Source: an uncultured Lachnospiraceae bacterium
Lineage (GTDB): Bacteria; Bacillota; Clostridia; Lachnospirales; Lachnospiraceae
Direction: 5' to 3'
NCBI GenBank assembly: GCA_902765725.1
Contig: CACXAT010000015.1
Coordinates: 1-64,000 of the forward strand
DNA length: 64,000 nt
This document shows, piece by piece, positions 26,705-35,224 of this stretch (its first letter is position 1; each line of letters opens with the position of its first letter). The notes below the pieces were generated by a model. The model had not been told where the DNA came from. It did not search any database and saw nothing but the letters and a program-made list of their open reading frames with translations. Position numbers and translations under genes: made by a program.

Positions 26705-28656
26705 CCGTTCTGTTTTGTTGTTTTCCTGCCGCTCTGCTTTGCTGCCTGCCCTGTCTTGCGTCTGCCGGCATTCGGCCTGGGTGCCTGCCCTGTCCTGTGT
26801 CCGCCCTGGCTGCCTGACTTTGGAGTGCCGGCATGCTTTGAGCCGTGTGGAGGAGCCATCTTCCTGGGAGGGATCAGGTACTGCCGGCCGAAACCGATCA
26901 GGTCTTCCCGGTGGCACTTCAGGAGGGCTTCCTTCACAAGATCATAGTTCCCGGGATCCCGGTACTGGATCAGTGCGCGCTGCATGGCCTTCTCGTGGGG
27001 ATCTGTGGCCACGTAGACCTTCTCCATGGTCTCCGGGTCCAGGCCGGTGTAGTACATGCAGGTGGATATGGTTCCGGGCGTGGGATAGAAATCCTGCACC
27101 TGCTCGGGCATGTAGCCCATATGACAGATATACTCTGCCAGAGCGATCGCGTCCTCCAGCGTACTTCCCGGATGGGAGGACATCAGATAAGGGACGATAT
27201 ACTGCTCCTTGCCGGTTTTCGCGTTGATGCGTTCGAACTCCTTTAAGAAGGCGTTGTACACCTCATTCTTCGGCTTGCCCATCCTGCGGAGCACATTTTC
27301 AGAGATATGTTCCGGGGCGACCCGAAGCTGCCCGCTGATATGATATTCGCACAGCTCCTTCAGGAAGGTCCTGTCTCTGTCGGCCATCAGGTAATCAAAC
27401 CGAAATCCCGAGCGGATGAAGACCTTTTTCACCCCGGGCAGGGTGCGCAGCTTCCTCAGAAGCTTCAGGTAGTCCGAATGATCTGCCTCCAGGTGGGGGC
27501 AGGGTTCGGGAAACAGGCACCGGCGATGGCTGCAGGCTCCGCGCCTGAGCTGCGCGCTGCAGGCCGGCGCGCGGAATTCCGCCGTAGGTCCGCCCACGTC
27601 GTAGATATATCCCTTGAAGTCCGGCTCTTTGAGAAACTGCTCTGCTTCTTCCAGGATGGATTCCTGGCTTCTTGCCTGCACGATCCTGCCCTCGTGGAAG
27701 GTGAGGGCGCAGAAGTTGCAGTCTCCAAAGCAGCCCCGGTTGCTCGTCAGGCTGAACTTGATATCGCCAAAGGCCGGGACGCCTCCGTCCTTGTCGTAGA
27801 CAGGATGCCAGGCCCTCTTGTAGGGAAGGGCGTAGATATCATCCATCTCCATCTGGGTCAGGGGCATGGAGGGAGGATTCTGCACGACGAACAGACTGTT
27901 GTCATAGGTCTCATACAGCCTCTTTGCCTGGAAGGGATCGGTGTTCTTATGCTGGATCGCGAAGCTCTGGGCATATTTTCTCTTATCCGTCCGGATCTCT
28001 TCGTAGGAAGGAAGTCTCACGGCATCCTCCGTATAGGAGGTGTCCCTGGTCTTGAAGACGGTTCCGCGGATAAATGTGATATCCGAGACGGACAGCCCGC
28101 TGCTCAGCGCGTCCGCGATCTCGACGATACTGTGCTCCCCCATGCCGTAGGAGATCAGATCCGCGCCGGAATCCAGCAGGATGGACCTGCGGACCCTGTC
28201 GGACCAGTAATCATAATGCCCCAGGCGTCTCAGGCTGGCTTCGATGCCGCCGATGATGATGGGCGTTTTCTTGTAAGTGCGCCGGATCAGATTGCAGTAG
28301 ACGATGACGGCGTAGTCGGGACGCTTCCCGGCAGCACCGCCCGGGCTGTAGGCATCGCTGCCGCGCCTCTTGCGGGAGACGGTATAGTGATTGACCATGG
28401 AGTCCATGTTGCCGGAGGAGACAAGGAAGCCGAGCCTCGGCTCGCCGAACCTTGTTATACTGTCCGGGTCCTTCCAGTCGGGCTGGCAGAGCATGCCGAC
28501 CGTATAGCCCCGGGACACCAGGACGCGGGATATGATGGCGCTTCCGAAACTTGGATGATCTACATAAGCATCGCCGCAGACGTAGACAAAGTCCACCTGC
28601 GGCAATCCGAGATCATACATATCTTTTTTACTGATGGGAAGAAATCCGTTGTTCAT
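26680..28656 (-). CDS. ygiQ: YgiQ-family radical SAM protein
   Basis: A 658-residue protein of the YgiQ family. The N-terminal domain has VDFVYVCGDAYVDHPSFGSA at 21-40 and IIIGGIEASLRRLGHYDYW near 133-151. The radical SAM cluster motif is CFGDCNFC with cysteines at 309, 313 and 316, followed by the family's FYPTPGTISTCMYYTG late in the barrel. The final ~65 residues are a lysine/arginine/glycine/glutamine-rich tail (HGSKHAGTPKSGSQGG, then RRKTGQAAKQSGRKTTKQ) that is probably disordered and may bind nucleic acid. The reaction of YgiQ is unknown. It stands alone; its 3' end overlaps the fucI terminator. Confidence 0.93.
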   Translation of the reverse strand: MNNGFLPISKKDMYDLGLPQVDFVYVCGDAYVDHPSFGSAIISRVLVSRGYTVGMLCQPDWKDPDSITRFGEPRLGFLVSSGNMDSMVNHYTVSRKRRGSDAYSPGGAAGKRPDYAVIVYCNLIRRTYKKTPIIIGGIEASLRRLGHYDYWSDRVRRSILLDSGADLISYGMGEHSIVEIADALSSGLSVSDITFIRGTVFKTRDTSYTEDAVRLPSYEEIRTDKRKYAQSFAIQHKNTDPFQAKRLYETYDNSLFVVQNPPSMPLTQMEMDDIYALPYKRAWHPVYDKDGGVPAFGDIKFSLTSNRGCFGDCNFCALTFHEGRIVQARSQESILEEAEQFLKEPDFKGYIYDVGGPTAEFRAPACSAQLRRGACSHRRCLFPEPCPHLEADHSDYLKLLRKLRTLPGVKKVFIRSGFRFDYLMADRDRTFLKELCEYHISGQLRVAPEHISENVLRRMGKPKNEVYNAFLKEFERINAKTGKEQYIVPYLMSSHPGSTLEDAIALAEYICHMGYMPEQVQDFYPTPGTISTCMYYTGLDPETMEKVYVATDPHEKAMQRALIQYRDPGNYDLVKEALLKCHREDLIGFGRQYLIPPRKMAPPHGSKHAGTPKSGSQGGHRTGQAPRPNAGRRKTGQAAKQSGRKTTKQNGRKAAGRR

Positions 28657-28731
28657 GCCGCGGCTGCCTTGTAGGATCGATACTCTGCCCTGAAGGCAGA
28701 ACGCAGTGATACAACAGGATTATAGCACAAT

Positions 28732-28914
28732 TCAGCGCACTGCAAACAGCAGAACCATTCTGGCGGTCTCCGCAAGGCTCCTTCCCGCGTCCATGCTCAT
28801 TTTCTGAAGGTAGCGGTGAGCCTCCGGCTCAGTCATATTGCGCTGCGTGATCAGTACCTTTTTGGCGGACTGAATATCGCGGCTGCCGCGTGAGGAAGTA
28901 TGGGAAACAGACAT
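28732..28914 (-). CDS. Stand-alone ANTAR-domain protein
   Basis: A 60-residue protein that is almost only an ANTAR domain, the three-helix RNA-binding module that prevents transcription termination by holding paired hairpins. Residues 13-58 show the pattern: DIQSAKKVLITQRNMTEPEA, then HRYLQKMSMDAG and RSLAETARMVLL. ANTAR domains normally sit behind a receiver, GAF or other sensor; here only about twelve residues precede it. The start is well supported by AAAGGAGGT six bases before the ATG, a near-perfect ribosome binding site, so this is probably a real, well-translated gene and not a fragment. It follows the LysR gene by 22 bases and was likely co-transcribed. Its RNA target is unknown; no sensor kinase or ethanolamine-type operon is near. 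Confidence 0.75.
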   Translation of the reverse strand: MSVSHTSSRGSRDIQSAKKVLITQRNMTEPEAHRYLQKMSMDAGRSLAETARMVLLFAVR

Positions 28915-28936
28915 ATGGATACCTCCTTTCAGATGC

Positions 28937-29848
28937 TCAGCTGCGGGCTGTGCCGTCCGGGAAGGACAGCCCCAGAAGGTCGCAGACGTTCTGGATGAAG
29001 CGGGAAGCGACCTGTGACAGCTTGCCGGACCGGTTCCAGACCAGGATGTAGGAGGCAAGCACTTCCGGGGAGAGGTTCTTGATCACGACATCGGGGTCAT
29101 TGGAAAAATGGTTGTCAGACACCGGATAGATGGCGATGCCGACCCCTTTCCTGGTAAGCTCGAAGGCATTGAGCATGTGGGAGATGCGGCACGCGATATG
29201 AAGGTCTGGGTTTTCTTCCGGAAACCACCGCTGGATCTCCCTGAGCCTGGATTCACGGGAAGGAATGATCAGGTCCCGCTCCTTCAGGTCTTCGATCGAG
29301 ACGGAATCGCCGGGAGCCGATGCCAGCGGGTCGCTGGCCGGGATCAGCGCCGCCCAGGGCTCTGAATACACAGGGATGGAGCACAGACCTTCCGCGTTAT
29401 GAGGCTCCGTGATGATGCCGAAATCGCACAGTCCGCTGCTGACCCTGTAGATGACTTCGTCGGTGCTTCCGTTCCAGATGGAGCACTGGATCTGGGGAAA
29501 TGAATTCCGGAAATCCGCGATCCATTCTGCCAGCATGCGGGGCGCGTGCCCTTCCACGGAAGCGATGTCGATGGAACCCTGAAGGCCCTTGGACATCTCC
29601 AGGATATCCTCCTTGGAGCGCTCCGTCAGATAGAGGATCTGATTGGCATACTGGAGAAATGCGTTTCCTTCGGCTGTAAGAGTCAGGCCATGGGAGGAAC
29701 GCTCGAACAGTCTTGCCCCGAGTTCGTCTTCCAGATCACGGATCTGACGGCTCAGAGGCGGCTGGGCGATCAGCAGCTTTTCTGCGGCTCTTGTGAAGTT
29801 CAGTTCTTCTGCTACGGCGATAAAATATCGGATATGTCTCAGTTCCAT
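28937..29848 (-). CDS. LysR-family transcriptional regulator
   Basis: A 303-residue LTTR. Residues 1-60 are the winged helix-turn-helix (MELRHIRYFIAVAEELNFTR, AAEKLLIAQPPLSRQIRDLE, LGARLFERSSHGLTLTAEG). The effector-binding domain follows from ~90 (GSIDIASVEGHAPRMLAEWI, later GLCDFGIITEP). Aromatic or small organic acid sensing is common for such proteins, but the ligand cannot be read here. It is divergent from the metallophosphoesterase gene, and two dyads of LTTR type lie in the gap. The ANTAR gene follows in the same direction. Confidence 0.93.
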   Translation of the reverse strand: MELRHIRYFIAVAEELNFTRAAEKLLIAQPPLSRQIRDLEDELGARLFERSSHGLTLTAEGNAFLQYANQILYLTERSKEDILEMSKGLQGSIDIASVEGHAPRMLAEWIADFRNSFPQIQCSIWNGSTDEVIYRVSSGLCDFGIITEPHNAEGLCSIPVYSEPWAALIPASDPLASAPGDSVSIEDLKERDLIIPSRESRLREIQRWFPEENPDLHIACRISHMLNAFELTRKGVGIAIYPVSDNHFSNDPDVVIKNLSPEVLASYILVWNRSGKLSQVASRFIQNVCDLLGLSFPDGTARS

Positions 29849-29910
29849 GCCTGCTCCTTTCCACCGTATTTGTGAATCTGTCAGTTTAAAGCATTAAAAC
29901 ATGAATAACT

Positions 29911-29925
29911 ATAGTATAAAACTAT
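29911..29925. promoter_or_regulatory. Candidate LysR box 1
   Basis: ATAGT (29911-29915) and ACTAT (29921-29925) form an inverted repeat around ATAAA. It lies 63 bases before the LysR start and could be an autoregulatory site. Confidence 0.4.
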
Positions 29926-29958
29926 GTCAAAATACAATATTCAAACGATATGAACGGC

Positions 29959-29975
29959 CATACTAAAAAAGTATG
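29959..29975. promoter_or_regulatory. Candidate LysR box 2
   Basis: CATACT and AGTATG form a perfect inverted repeat around five A residues. It contains the LTTR signature T-N11-A (T29961, A29973). Its centre is 49 bases from that of box 1, in the divergent gap. Confidence 0.45.
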
Positions 29976-30046
29976 ACAGCACCAAAGAGGGTGTTCATAC
30001 TGGGGAAAATAAATCATATAAAAAAGGGGTTTTTTCTGTCATTTCG

Positions 30047-30055
30047 TGCTACTAT
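30047..30055 (+). promoter_or_regulatory. Extended -10 promoter of the metallophosphoesterase gene
   Basis: TGCTACTAT is an extended -10 element 63 bases before the start codon; a T-run at 30030-30035 is the only -35 candidate. Confidence 0.4.
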
Positions 30056-30118
30056 GAATTAGAGAGACGAGGAGACGGTATAGAGAAGAGGCCGGATAAG
30101 CCGGGAGGCCTGTAAAAT

Positions 30119-30820
30119 ATGAAGAATCAGGCACCATCCGGAGTCGTGAGGACTCCGGTCAGGAAACTGTACATCTCGGATCTTCATTTCTTTCATGACA
30201 GTCTGAACCACCGGATGGACCGGCGCGGGTTCGCGGATTATGAAGAGATGAACAATTATATGATCAGCCAGTGGAATGCGAACGTGTCGCAGCGGGATGA
30301 GGTATATATCCTGGGAGACTTCTCTGTGTCAAAGGGAAGGACTACGAACCGCATTCTGGAGCTTCTGAACGGCAAAAAATATCTGATCGAGGGAAATCAT
30401 GATGATTTCCTGAAGGACCGGCAGTTTGACCGGTCACTCTTTGGGTGGATCAGGCCCTATGCGGAGATCAGTGATAACCGCCGCAGGGTGATCCTGTCAC
30501 ACTATCCCATTTTCTGTTACAACGGACAGTACCGCAGGCGCAAGGACGAGCCCTTTGTGTATATGCTCTACGGGCATGTGCACAATACCCATGACGAGCT
30601 TCTGGTAGACAGCTTTATCAAGCAGACGAGGAACTCTTCTGTGATGCTGGCGCATGCCACGGAGCCTGCTTCCGTTCCCTGTCAGATGATCAACTGCTTC
30701 TGCATGTTTTCGGACTACATCCCGCTGACGCTGGATGAATGGATCCTCAATGACCAGAAGCGCCGGGACAGCATCCAGACTATGCTGCCGGGGCCTTCTT
30801 CCGGTTCCACTTCACCATAA
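30119..30820 (+). CDS. Calcineurin-like metallophosphoesterase
   Basis: A 233-residue cytoplasmic phosphoesterase with the full set of metal motifs: SDLHFFHD (D21, H23), LGDFS (D67), GNHD (92-95), SHYP (H128) and YGHVHNTH (H153, H155). The short form, the NWNAN-like sequence QWNANVSQRDEVYILGD and the GHVH block resemble YfcE-like or predicted nucleotide phosphoesterases; the substrate is unknown. GGGAGG lies before the ATG. The stop lies 41 bases inside the 3' end of the convergent MATE gene, so the last 13 codons overlap. Confidence 0.9.
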   Translation: MKNQAPSGVVRTPVRKLYISDLHFFHDSLNHRMDRRGFADYEEMNNYMISQWNANVSQRDEVYILGDFSVSKGRTTNRILELLNGKKYLIEGNHDDFLKDRQFDRSLFGWIRPYAEISDNRRRVILSHYPIFCYNGQYRRRKDEPFVYMLYGHVHNTHDELLVDSFIKQTRNSSVMLAHATEPASVPCQMINCFCMFSDYIPLTLDEWILNDQKRRDSIQTMLPGPSSGSTSP

Positions 30821-32144
30821 AATACAGGACCTCCGCCACGCAGCAGGTCATCCATCCCACAGGATATCCGAAGCCGATCACGTACGGCGTATAGGCGATG
30901 CGGGAGCCGATGAAGAGATAGATCTGCCTGATCACCACAAAGCAGGCGAGCATGCACACCATCGGCCCTCTGGAGTCTCCGCGCCCGCGCAGGGCACCGG
31001 CCAGCACATGGTTGATGGCGTTGAATACAAGGAAAAATGTATTCATACGCAGGAACAGCACGCCATAGTAGATCACGGATTCGTCCTGCGAGAACAGAGA
31101 GGTGGCCTGCGGGGCGAAGACCACCAGGACGGCCGCGATGACGGCGGTCACGACCACTGCGGCCTGCAGGGAACGGATGGTTCCCTTATTAACCCTGTCC
31201 TCTCTTCCCGCGCCGATGTTCTGGCTGACGAAGGTGGTCGCCGCCTGATTGAGGCTGGTCATCGGGAGGAATATAAAGGAGTCAAGCTTGTTGTAGCTTG
31301 CCCATCCTGCCATACACGCTGAACCGAAGCCATTGACATAGGACTGCACGAATACATTGGACAGAGAGGTGACCATGGACTGAAAACCCGCCGGAAGGCC
31401 GATGGCCATGATCCTCTTCAGGATATCCCTGTCGATATGCAGGTCCTTCCATGTCAGCTTGTAGATATCATCCGTCTTCGTCAGAAGGAGCAGGACCAGG
31501 AACGCGGACAGGAACTGGGACAGGATGGTCGCCCAGGCCGCCCCTGCGATCCCTGCCTTGAACACGATTACGAACAGCAGGTCCAGCAGTGTGTTCAGGA
31601 TACTGGTAAAGATCAGGAAATAAAGAGGCCTTGCGGTATCTCCGACTGCCCGCAGGATCCCGCTTCCCATGGCATAGACCAGCAGTCCCAGGCTGCCCGC
31701 GAAATAGATCTGCAGGTACAGCTGAGCCTGGGCGAATACATCCTCCGGGGTCGCCATGAGACGCAGCATCGCAGGTACGAGGGCGATGCCGGCAAAGGTA
31801 AAGAAGATGCCGAACAGCAAGGTGATGGCCATGGTGGTCTCCACCGCCTTGTGCAGGAGATCCGGCTTGCGGGCGCCGAAATAATTGGAGATCACGACAC
31901 CGCCGCCGATCGCCACGCCGTTGAAGAAAAAGATCATGATGTTCACGATCATGGTGGTGGAGCCGACAGCGGCAAGGGCCTCCTTGCCGACAAAGTTGCC
32001 GACCACGATGGAGTCCACCGTGTTGTAGAGCATCTGAAAGATATTGCCGAAGAGCAGCGGAAGGGAGAACGCGATCAGGTGGCGGAGGATCGAACCCTCC
32101 GTCATGTCGCGGGCGGTTGTCTTGTGATGATGAAATGTATGCAA
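30780..32144 (-). CDS. MATE-family efflux transporter
   Basis: A 454-residue multidrug/metabolite exporter with about twelve membrane helices in two halves. N-terminal MATE pattern: MTEGSILRHLIAFSLPLLFG, QMLYNTVDSIVVGNFVG, and the repeat in the second half with IGLPAGFQSMVTSLSNVF and LDSFIFLPMTSLNQAATTFV. Probably sodium- or proton-coupled export of an organic cation. The start is either TTG 32144, with AAAGGA about 10 bases before, or ATG 32105 without such a site. Its 3' end overlaps the phosphoesterase gene. Confidence 0.92.
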   Translation of the reverse strand: MHTFHHHKTTARDMTEGSILRHLIAFSLPLLFGNIFQMLYNTVDSIVVGNFVGKEALAAVGSTTMIVNIMIFFFNGVAIGGGVVISNYFGARKPDLLHKAVETTMAITLLFGIFFTFAGIALVPAMLRLMATPEDVFAQAQLYLQIYFAGSLGLLVYAMGSGILRAVGDTARPLYFLIFTSILNTLLDLLFVIVFKAGIAGAAWATILSQFLSAFLVLLLLTKTDDIYKLTWKDLHIDRDILKRIMAIGLPAGFQSMVTSLSNVFVQSYVNGFGSACMAGWASYNKLDSFIFLPMTSLNQAATTFVSQNIGAGREDRVNKGTIRSLQAAVVVTAVIAAVLVVFAPQATSLFSQDESVIYYGVLFLRMNTFFLVFNAINHVLAGALRGRGDSRGPMVCMLACFVVIRQIYLFIGSRIAYTPYVIGFGYPVGWMTCCVAEVLYFMVKWNRKKAPAA

Positions 32145-32272
32145 AGCAGGACCATCCTTTGAGTTCAGGCGTGTGGATCATCTGTGAATATCAGAGTACA
32201 GTATATACGGAATATACAGGAAATGTGCAAAAAAGCTAAGAAAAAAATAAGACCAATATAAGACGGGCATTC

Positions 32273-32301
32273 TTGAACCGGCAGGAAATAGATGATATGT
32301 A
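32273..32301 (+). promoter_or_regulatory. Possible promoter of the secreted-protein gene at 32378
   Basis: TTGAAC at 32273-32278 and TATGTA at 32296-32301 are 17 bases apart, inside a 233-base gap between divergent genes. The -10 is a weak match. Confidence 0.35.
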
Positions 32302-32377
32302 TGTAAGTGATACATGATTCCGGATCTCCATTTATAAGCAGATGGAACCGGCACATATGCGTAAAAGGGGGTAAATA

Positions 32378-33949
32378 ATGAGAAGAAGACTCTTAGGTGT
32401 ACTTGGGTTCGGAACCGCTGCAGTCATGATGCTCTCCGGATTTGATTCGGCCATGACCGTGCAGGATCTGCAGAAGAACGCTGCGGAGGCGATGAAGACG
32501 GTGCAGCAGTACAGCGGCACCTTCAGCGCCGGGGCGGACGTGAATGTAACGGTTACACAGGAAGGGGAGAACGGAGCTTCGATGTCGATGCCGCTGACCG
32601 GCGAGATCACAGGCTCCTTCTCGATGACCAGAGAGCCGATGGCAGCAGGCATCGAGCTGGAGTTTTCAGGATCCGGCGCGGGCCAGGAGGGTTCCGGAAG
32701 CCTGCAGCTGTTCATGAATGAAAATGAAGACGGCACAGGCACAAGCTATGTCCATACCGTATCCGGCGGCACGGACAGCGGATGGCAGGCAGCAGCTGTC
32801 GACGCTGAGTCCATAGCCCAGATGAAGAGTGCCCTGGACCAGGTCGCGAGCGGCGATATCAATGGCTTCCTGGATCAGTATACGACAGAGGATTCCGACC
32901 TGAACGCGGAACAGATGAAAGAGCTGATCGCCACCTACACCCAGACCCTGCAGGGCGCGGCGACCCTTAGCTCCGAGGCTGTGGAAGCAAATGGCCATGA
33001 GGCCTATGAAGTGGTGGCCGACATTACGGGCGGTGTCCTCACACAGCTGATCTCAGACAGCGCTGCAGTTGCGGGACAGGTGCTGGATGAGTCCATGCTC
33101 GGACTGATCGAGACCATCGCCAGCAGCCTGGATATCAAGGTCGTCACTGATTATGACGTGGAGACCTGCCTGCCCGTTGCCGGTTTTGTGGATCTAACCG
33201 GAAGCGACTTTGCGTCGCTCGCACAGTTTGCGGCAGGCCTTATGGGCTCTGAAGAGATCGGTTCTGTAGAGCTGACAGCCAACCGGCTTGGCGCGGAATT
33301 CAGCGTATCCTATGATGACTTCGGAGGCGTCGTGATCCCCGAGGAGGCTCTGAGCGCAGAGGTCGTGGACGCGGGAGACGCCCTTGATTCCCTCGTGGGT
33401 GACGTGACGGCCATCGCCGGCGGCGGAACGGATGATTCGGATTACTCGGATTATGATCCGACCGAAGGCGCAGTTTTCAATGAAGACGGCAGCTGCCATC
33501 TGGAAGATGAGAATTATGAAGGAGCAAAGCTCGCTGTCGACGTCTATGCTCCGGAAGGAATGGAATGCTCTTATGCGGCTGAGAGCTATGTTGCTTACTC
33601 GGATGAGGATTACAGGAAGAACATTTCCTATTCTCTCTACTCCTATGCGAACGCGGACGAGGCCCTGGGATATATGACGGATGTCTCCTACATGACCGAT
33701 GACGAAGACTATTCCGATATCGTGGTGACGGATCCGGCAGAGCTGACGCTGGAGAGCGGAGTTACCATCAAGTATGCCACCGTCAGCTACAAGTATCAGG
33801 GCACCGCGATGGGAAGCACCTATGCCGTGATCCCGGTCGAAGATATGGCAGTGATGGTCGAGATGCGGATCGAAGATGAAAACTATGAGCCGGTGGTACC
33901 GACTGAGGAAGAGATCGCAGCTTATGCGTCGGTGGTGAAGACCGCATGA
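32378..33949 (+). CDS. Secreted acidic protein of unknown function
   Basis: A 523-residue exported protein I cannot name with confidence. Residues 1-25 are a signal peptide (MRRRLLGVLGFGTAAVMML) without a lipobox. Residues ~28-330 start with an amphipathic helix (LQKNAAEAMKTVQQYSGTF) and alternate strands like the LolA-type or DUF6612-type lipoprotein fold. An acidic linker with DDSDYSDYDPTEG leads into a second domain at ~370-523 (LAVDVYAPEGMECSYAAESY, VTIKYATVSYKYQGTAMGST). The whole protein is strongly acidic. GGGGG lies before the ATG. It overlaps the HAD gene by four bases (ATGA), so they are translationally coupled. Confidence 0.75.
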   Translation: MRRRLLGVLGFGTAAVMMLSGFDSAMTVQDLQKNAAEAMKTVQQYSGTFSAGADVNVTVTQEGENGASMSMPLTGEITGSFSMTREPMAAGIELEFSGSGAGQEGSGSLQLFMNENEDGTGTSYVHTVSGGTDSGWQAAAVDAESIAQMKSALDQVASGDINGFLDQYTTEDSDLNAEQMKELIATYTQTLQGAATLSSEAVEANGHEAYEVVADITGGVLTQLISDSAAVAGQVLDESMLGLIETIASSLDIKVVTDYDVETCLPVAGFVDLTGSDFASLAQFAAGLMGSEEIGSVELTANRLGAEFSVSYDDFGGVVIPEEALSAEVVDAGDALDSLVGDVTAIAGGGTDDSDYSDYDPTEGAVFNEDGSCHLEDENYEGAKLAVDVYAPEGMECSYAAESYVAYSDEDYRKNISYSLYSYANADEALGYMTDVSYMTDDEDYSDIVVTDPAELTLESGVTIKYATVSYKYQGTAMGSTYAVIPVEDMAVMVEMRIEDENYEPVVPTEEEIAAYASVVKTA

Positions 33950-34587
33950 TCCGCAGTATTGTTTTTGACGTAGGATATGTGCTGCTGAACTATACCTGGA
34001 AGGATAAGTTCAGAGAGTGGTACGACGAGGAAGGAGTGGCCAGGCTGGCCAGGACTCTGTTCGGAGAAGGAGTGCCGGATTCGGAGAGAGGCATGTGGAT
34101 CCGCTATGACAATAATCTGATCTCAGATGAGGAGATCCGCAGTACATGCATGGCCCACCTTCCGGATGACAGAATGGCACTGGAGTGGTTTTTCGACAAT
34201 TCAGACAGCTGGAGCGTCGTGCTCCACGACATGGCGGATCTGATCAGACCACTCAAGGAAAAGGGATACCGCGTCTATCTGCTGTCCAATTATCCGAAGA
34301 CACTGTGGGAGCAGCACGTCTGCACCAGGGATTTTTATCCCCTGGTGGACGGCGAGACAGTCTCCTGGAAGGAGCATTTCGGGAAGCCGGAGGAGCGCTT
34401 CTTCCGTGTTCTTCTGGAGCGCTACGGCCTGAGAGCAGACGAGTGCCTGTTCCTCGACGACCGCGCTGACAACACCCAGGCGGCGAAGGCCCTGGGCTTT
34501 CAGACCATCACACTTGACAGCCCGAAGGCCCGGGAAGAAGCGGTGAAGCTCCTGACACAGCTGCCCCGGCTCTGCGACGGAGCCTGA
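33946..34587 (+). CDS. HAD-superfamily hydrolase (subfamily IA)
   Basis: A 213-residue cytoplasmic phosphatase-like HAD protein. Motif I is FDVGYVLL with D8 as nucleophile; motif II YLLSNYP near 107-113; a lysine in the HFGKPEERFF block; motif III CLFLDDRADN near 165-174. A glycine two residues after D8, where many HADs have the acid/base Asp, is normal for the YihX-like branch, which acts on sugar phosphates. It overlaps the secreted-protein gene by four bases, an odd pairing of an exported and a cytoplasmic protein. Confidence 0.9.
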   Translation: MIRSIVFDVGYVLLNYTWKDKFREWYDEEGVARLARTLFGEGVPDSERGMWIRYDNNLISDEEIRSTCMAHLPDDRMALEWFFDNSDSWSVVLHDMADLIRPLKEKGYRVYLLSNYPKTLWEQHVCTRDFYPLVDGETVSWKEHFGKPEERFFRVLLERYGLRADECLFLDDRADNTQAAKALGFQTITLDSPKAREEAVKLLTQLPRLCDGA

Positions 34588-34611
34588 CGGACACACGGGA
34601 AAGAGAGAACT

Positions 34612-35040
34612 ATGACGAATATCCTTGTTATTGACGGCCAGGGAGGCGGTCTGGGGAAACAGCTGGTCAGCGCCCTGAGGAGGCTTGACAATATACGGAT
34701 CACGGCCGTGGGCACAAACAGCGCCGCAACCGCGGCGATGCGCAAGGCCGGTGCGGACCAGACTGCCACGGGAGAGAATTCGGTCCTGGTGACAGCGCGC
34801 GATGCCGATGTCATCCTGGGCGCCGTCGGGATCGTCATGGCGGATTCATTTCTGGGGGAGATCACCCCTGCGATGGCGCTGGCAGTAGGCCGGAGCAGAG
34901 CGGAAAAGGTGTTGATACCCATGAACCGCTGTGGTATCATAATCGCTGGCTGCACGGGCAAAACGATTGCCCAGTGTATAGAAGAAGCGGTGGAGCAGGT
35001 TAAGCTGCTGGCAGGAAGTCAGGGCGGATCGCAGAAGTGA
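34612..35040 (+). CDS. DUF3842 protein
   Basis: A 142-residue cytoplasmic protein of the DUF3842 family, common in Clostridia. It begins with a Rossmann-like strand and glycine-rich loop (ILVIDGQGGGLGKQLV), then VGTNSAATAAMRKAGAD and ILGAVGIVMADSFLGEITPA, and ends with MNRCGIIIAGCTGKTI. Function is unknown; nucleotide or cofactor binding is suggested by the N-terminal loop only. It lies 24 bases after the HAD gene and before a terminator. Confidence 0.85.
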   Translation: MTNILVIDGQGGGLGKQLVSALRRLDNIRITAVGTNSAATAAMRKAGADQTATGENSVLVTARDADVILGAVGIVMADSFLGEITPAMALAVGRSRAEKVLIPMNRCGIIIAGCTGKTIAQCIEEAVEQVKLLAGSQGGSQK

Positions 35041-35089
35041 TCAGACTGCCGCGTCTATTGCAGCCGCTGCATATACGGATTGATATCAG

Positions 35090-35134
35090 GAAGGTATCTT
35101 GCTTTCAGAAGAGAGCAGGATACCTTCTTTTGTT
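35090..35134 (+). terminator. Terminator after DUF3842
   Basis: GAAGGTATC (35090-35098) pairs with GATACCTTC (35119-35127), with extra TTGCT/AGCA pairing inside, followed by TTTTGTT. Confidence 0.8.
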
Positions 35135-35155
35135 ATCGCAGGCGGCGAATGCCGC

Positions 35156-35187
35156 GACAGTGAGCGAACGAAGTTCGCGTAACTGTC
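35156..35187. promoter_or_regulatory. Bulged inverted repeat before the first Dpp/Nik-type operon
   Basis: GACAGT/ACTGTC and GCGAAC/GTTCGC form a two-part stem (35156-35169 with 35173-35187) with small unpaired bases between and a GAA loop. It lies 38 bases before the binding-protein start, so it may be an operator, a leader hairpin or a dispersed repeat. No second copy was seen in the window. Confidence 0.4.
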
Positions 35188-35224
35188 ACATGGATCAAAG
35201 TGGAAACATACACAGGGAGGCAGT

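Noticed and set aside
28670..28731. Possible terminator after the ANTAR gene
   Set aside because: TCTGCC-CTGAA-GGCAGA forms only a 6-bp stem and lacks a T-run on the leftward strand.
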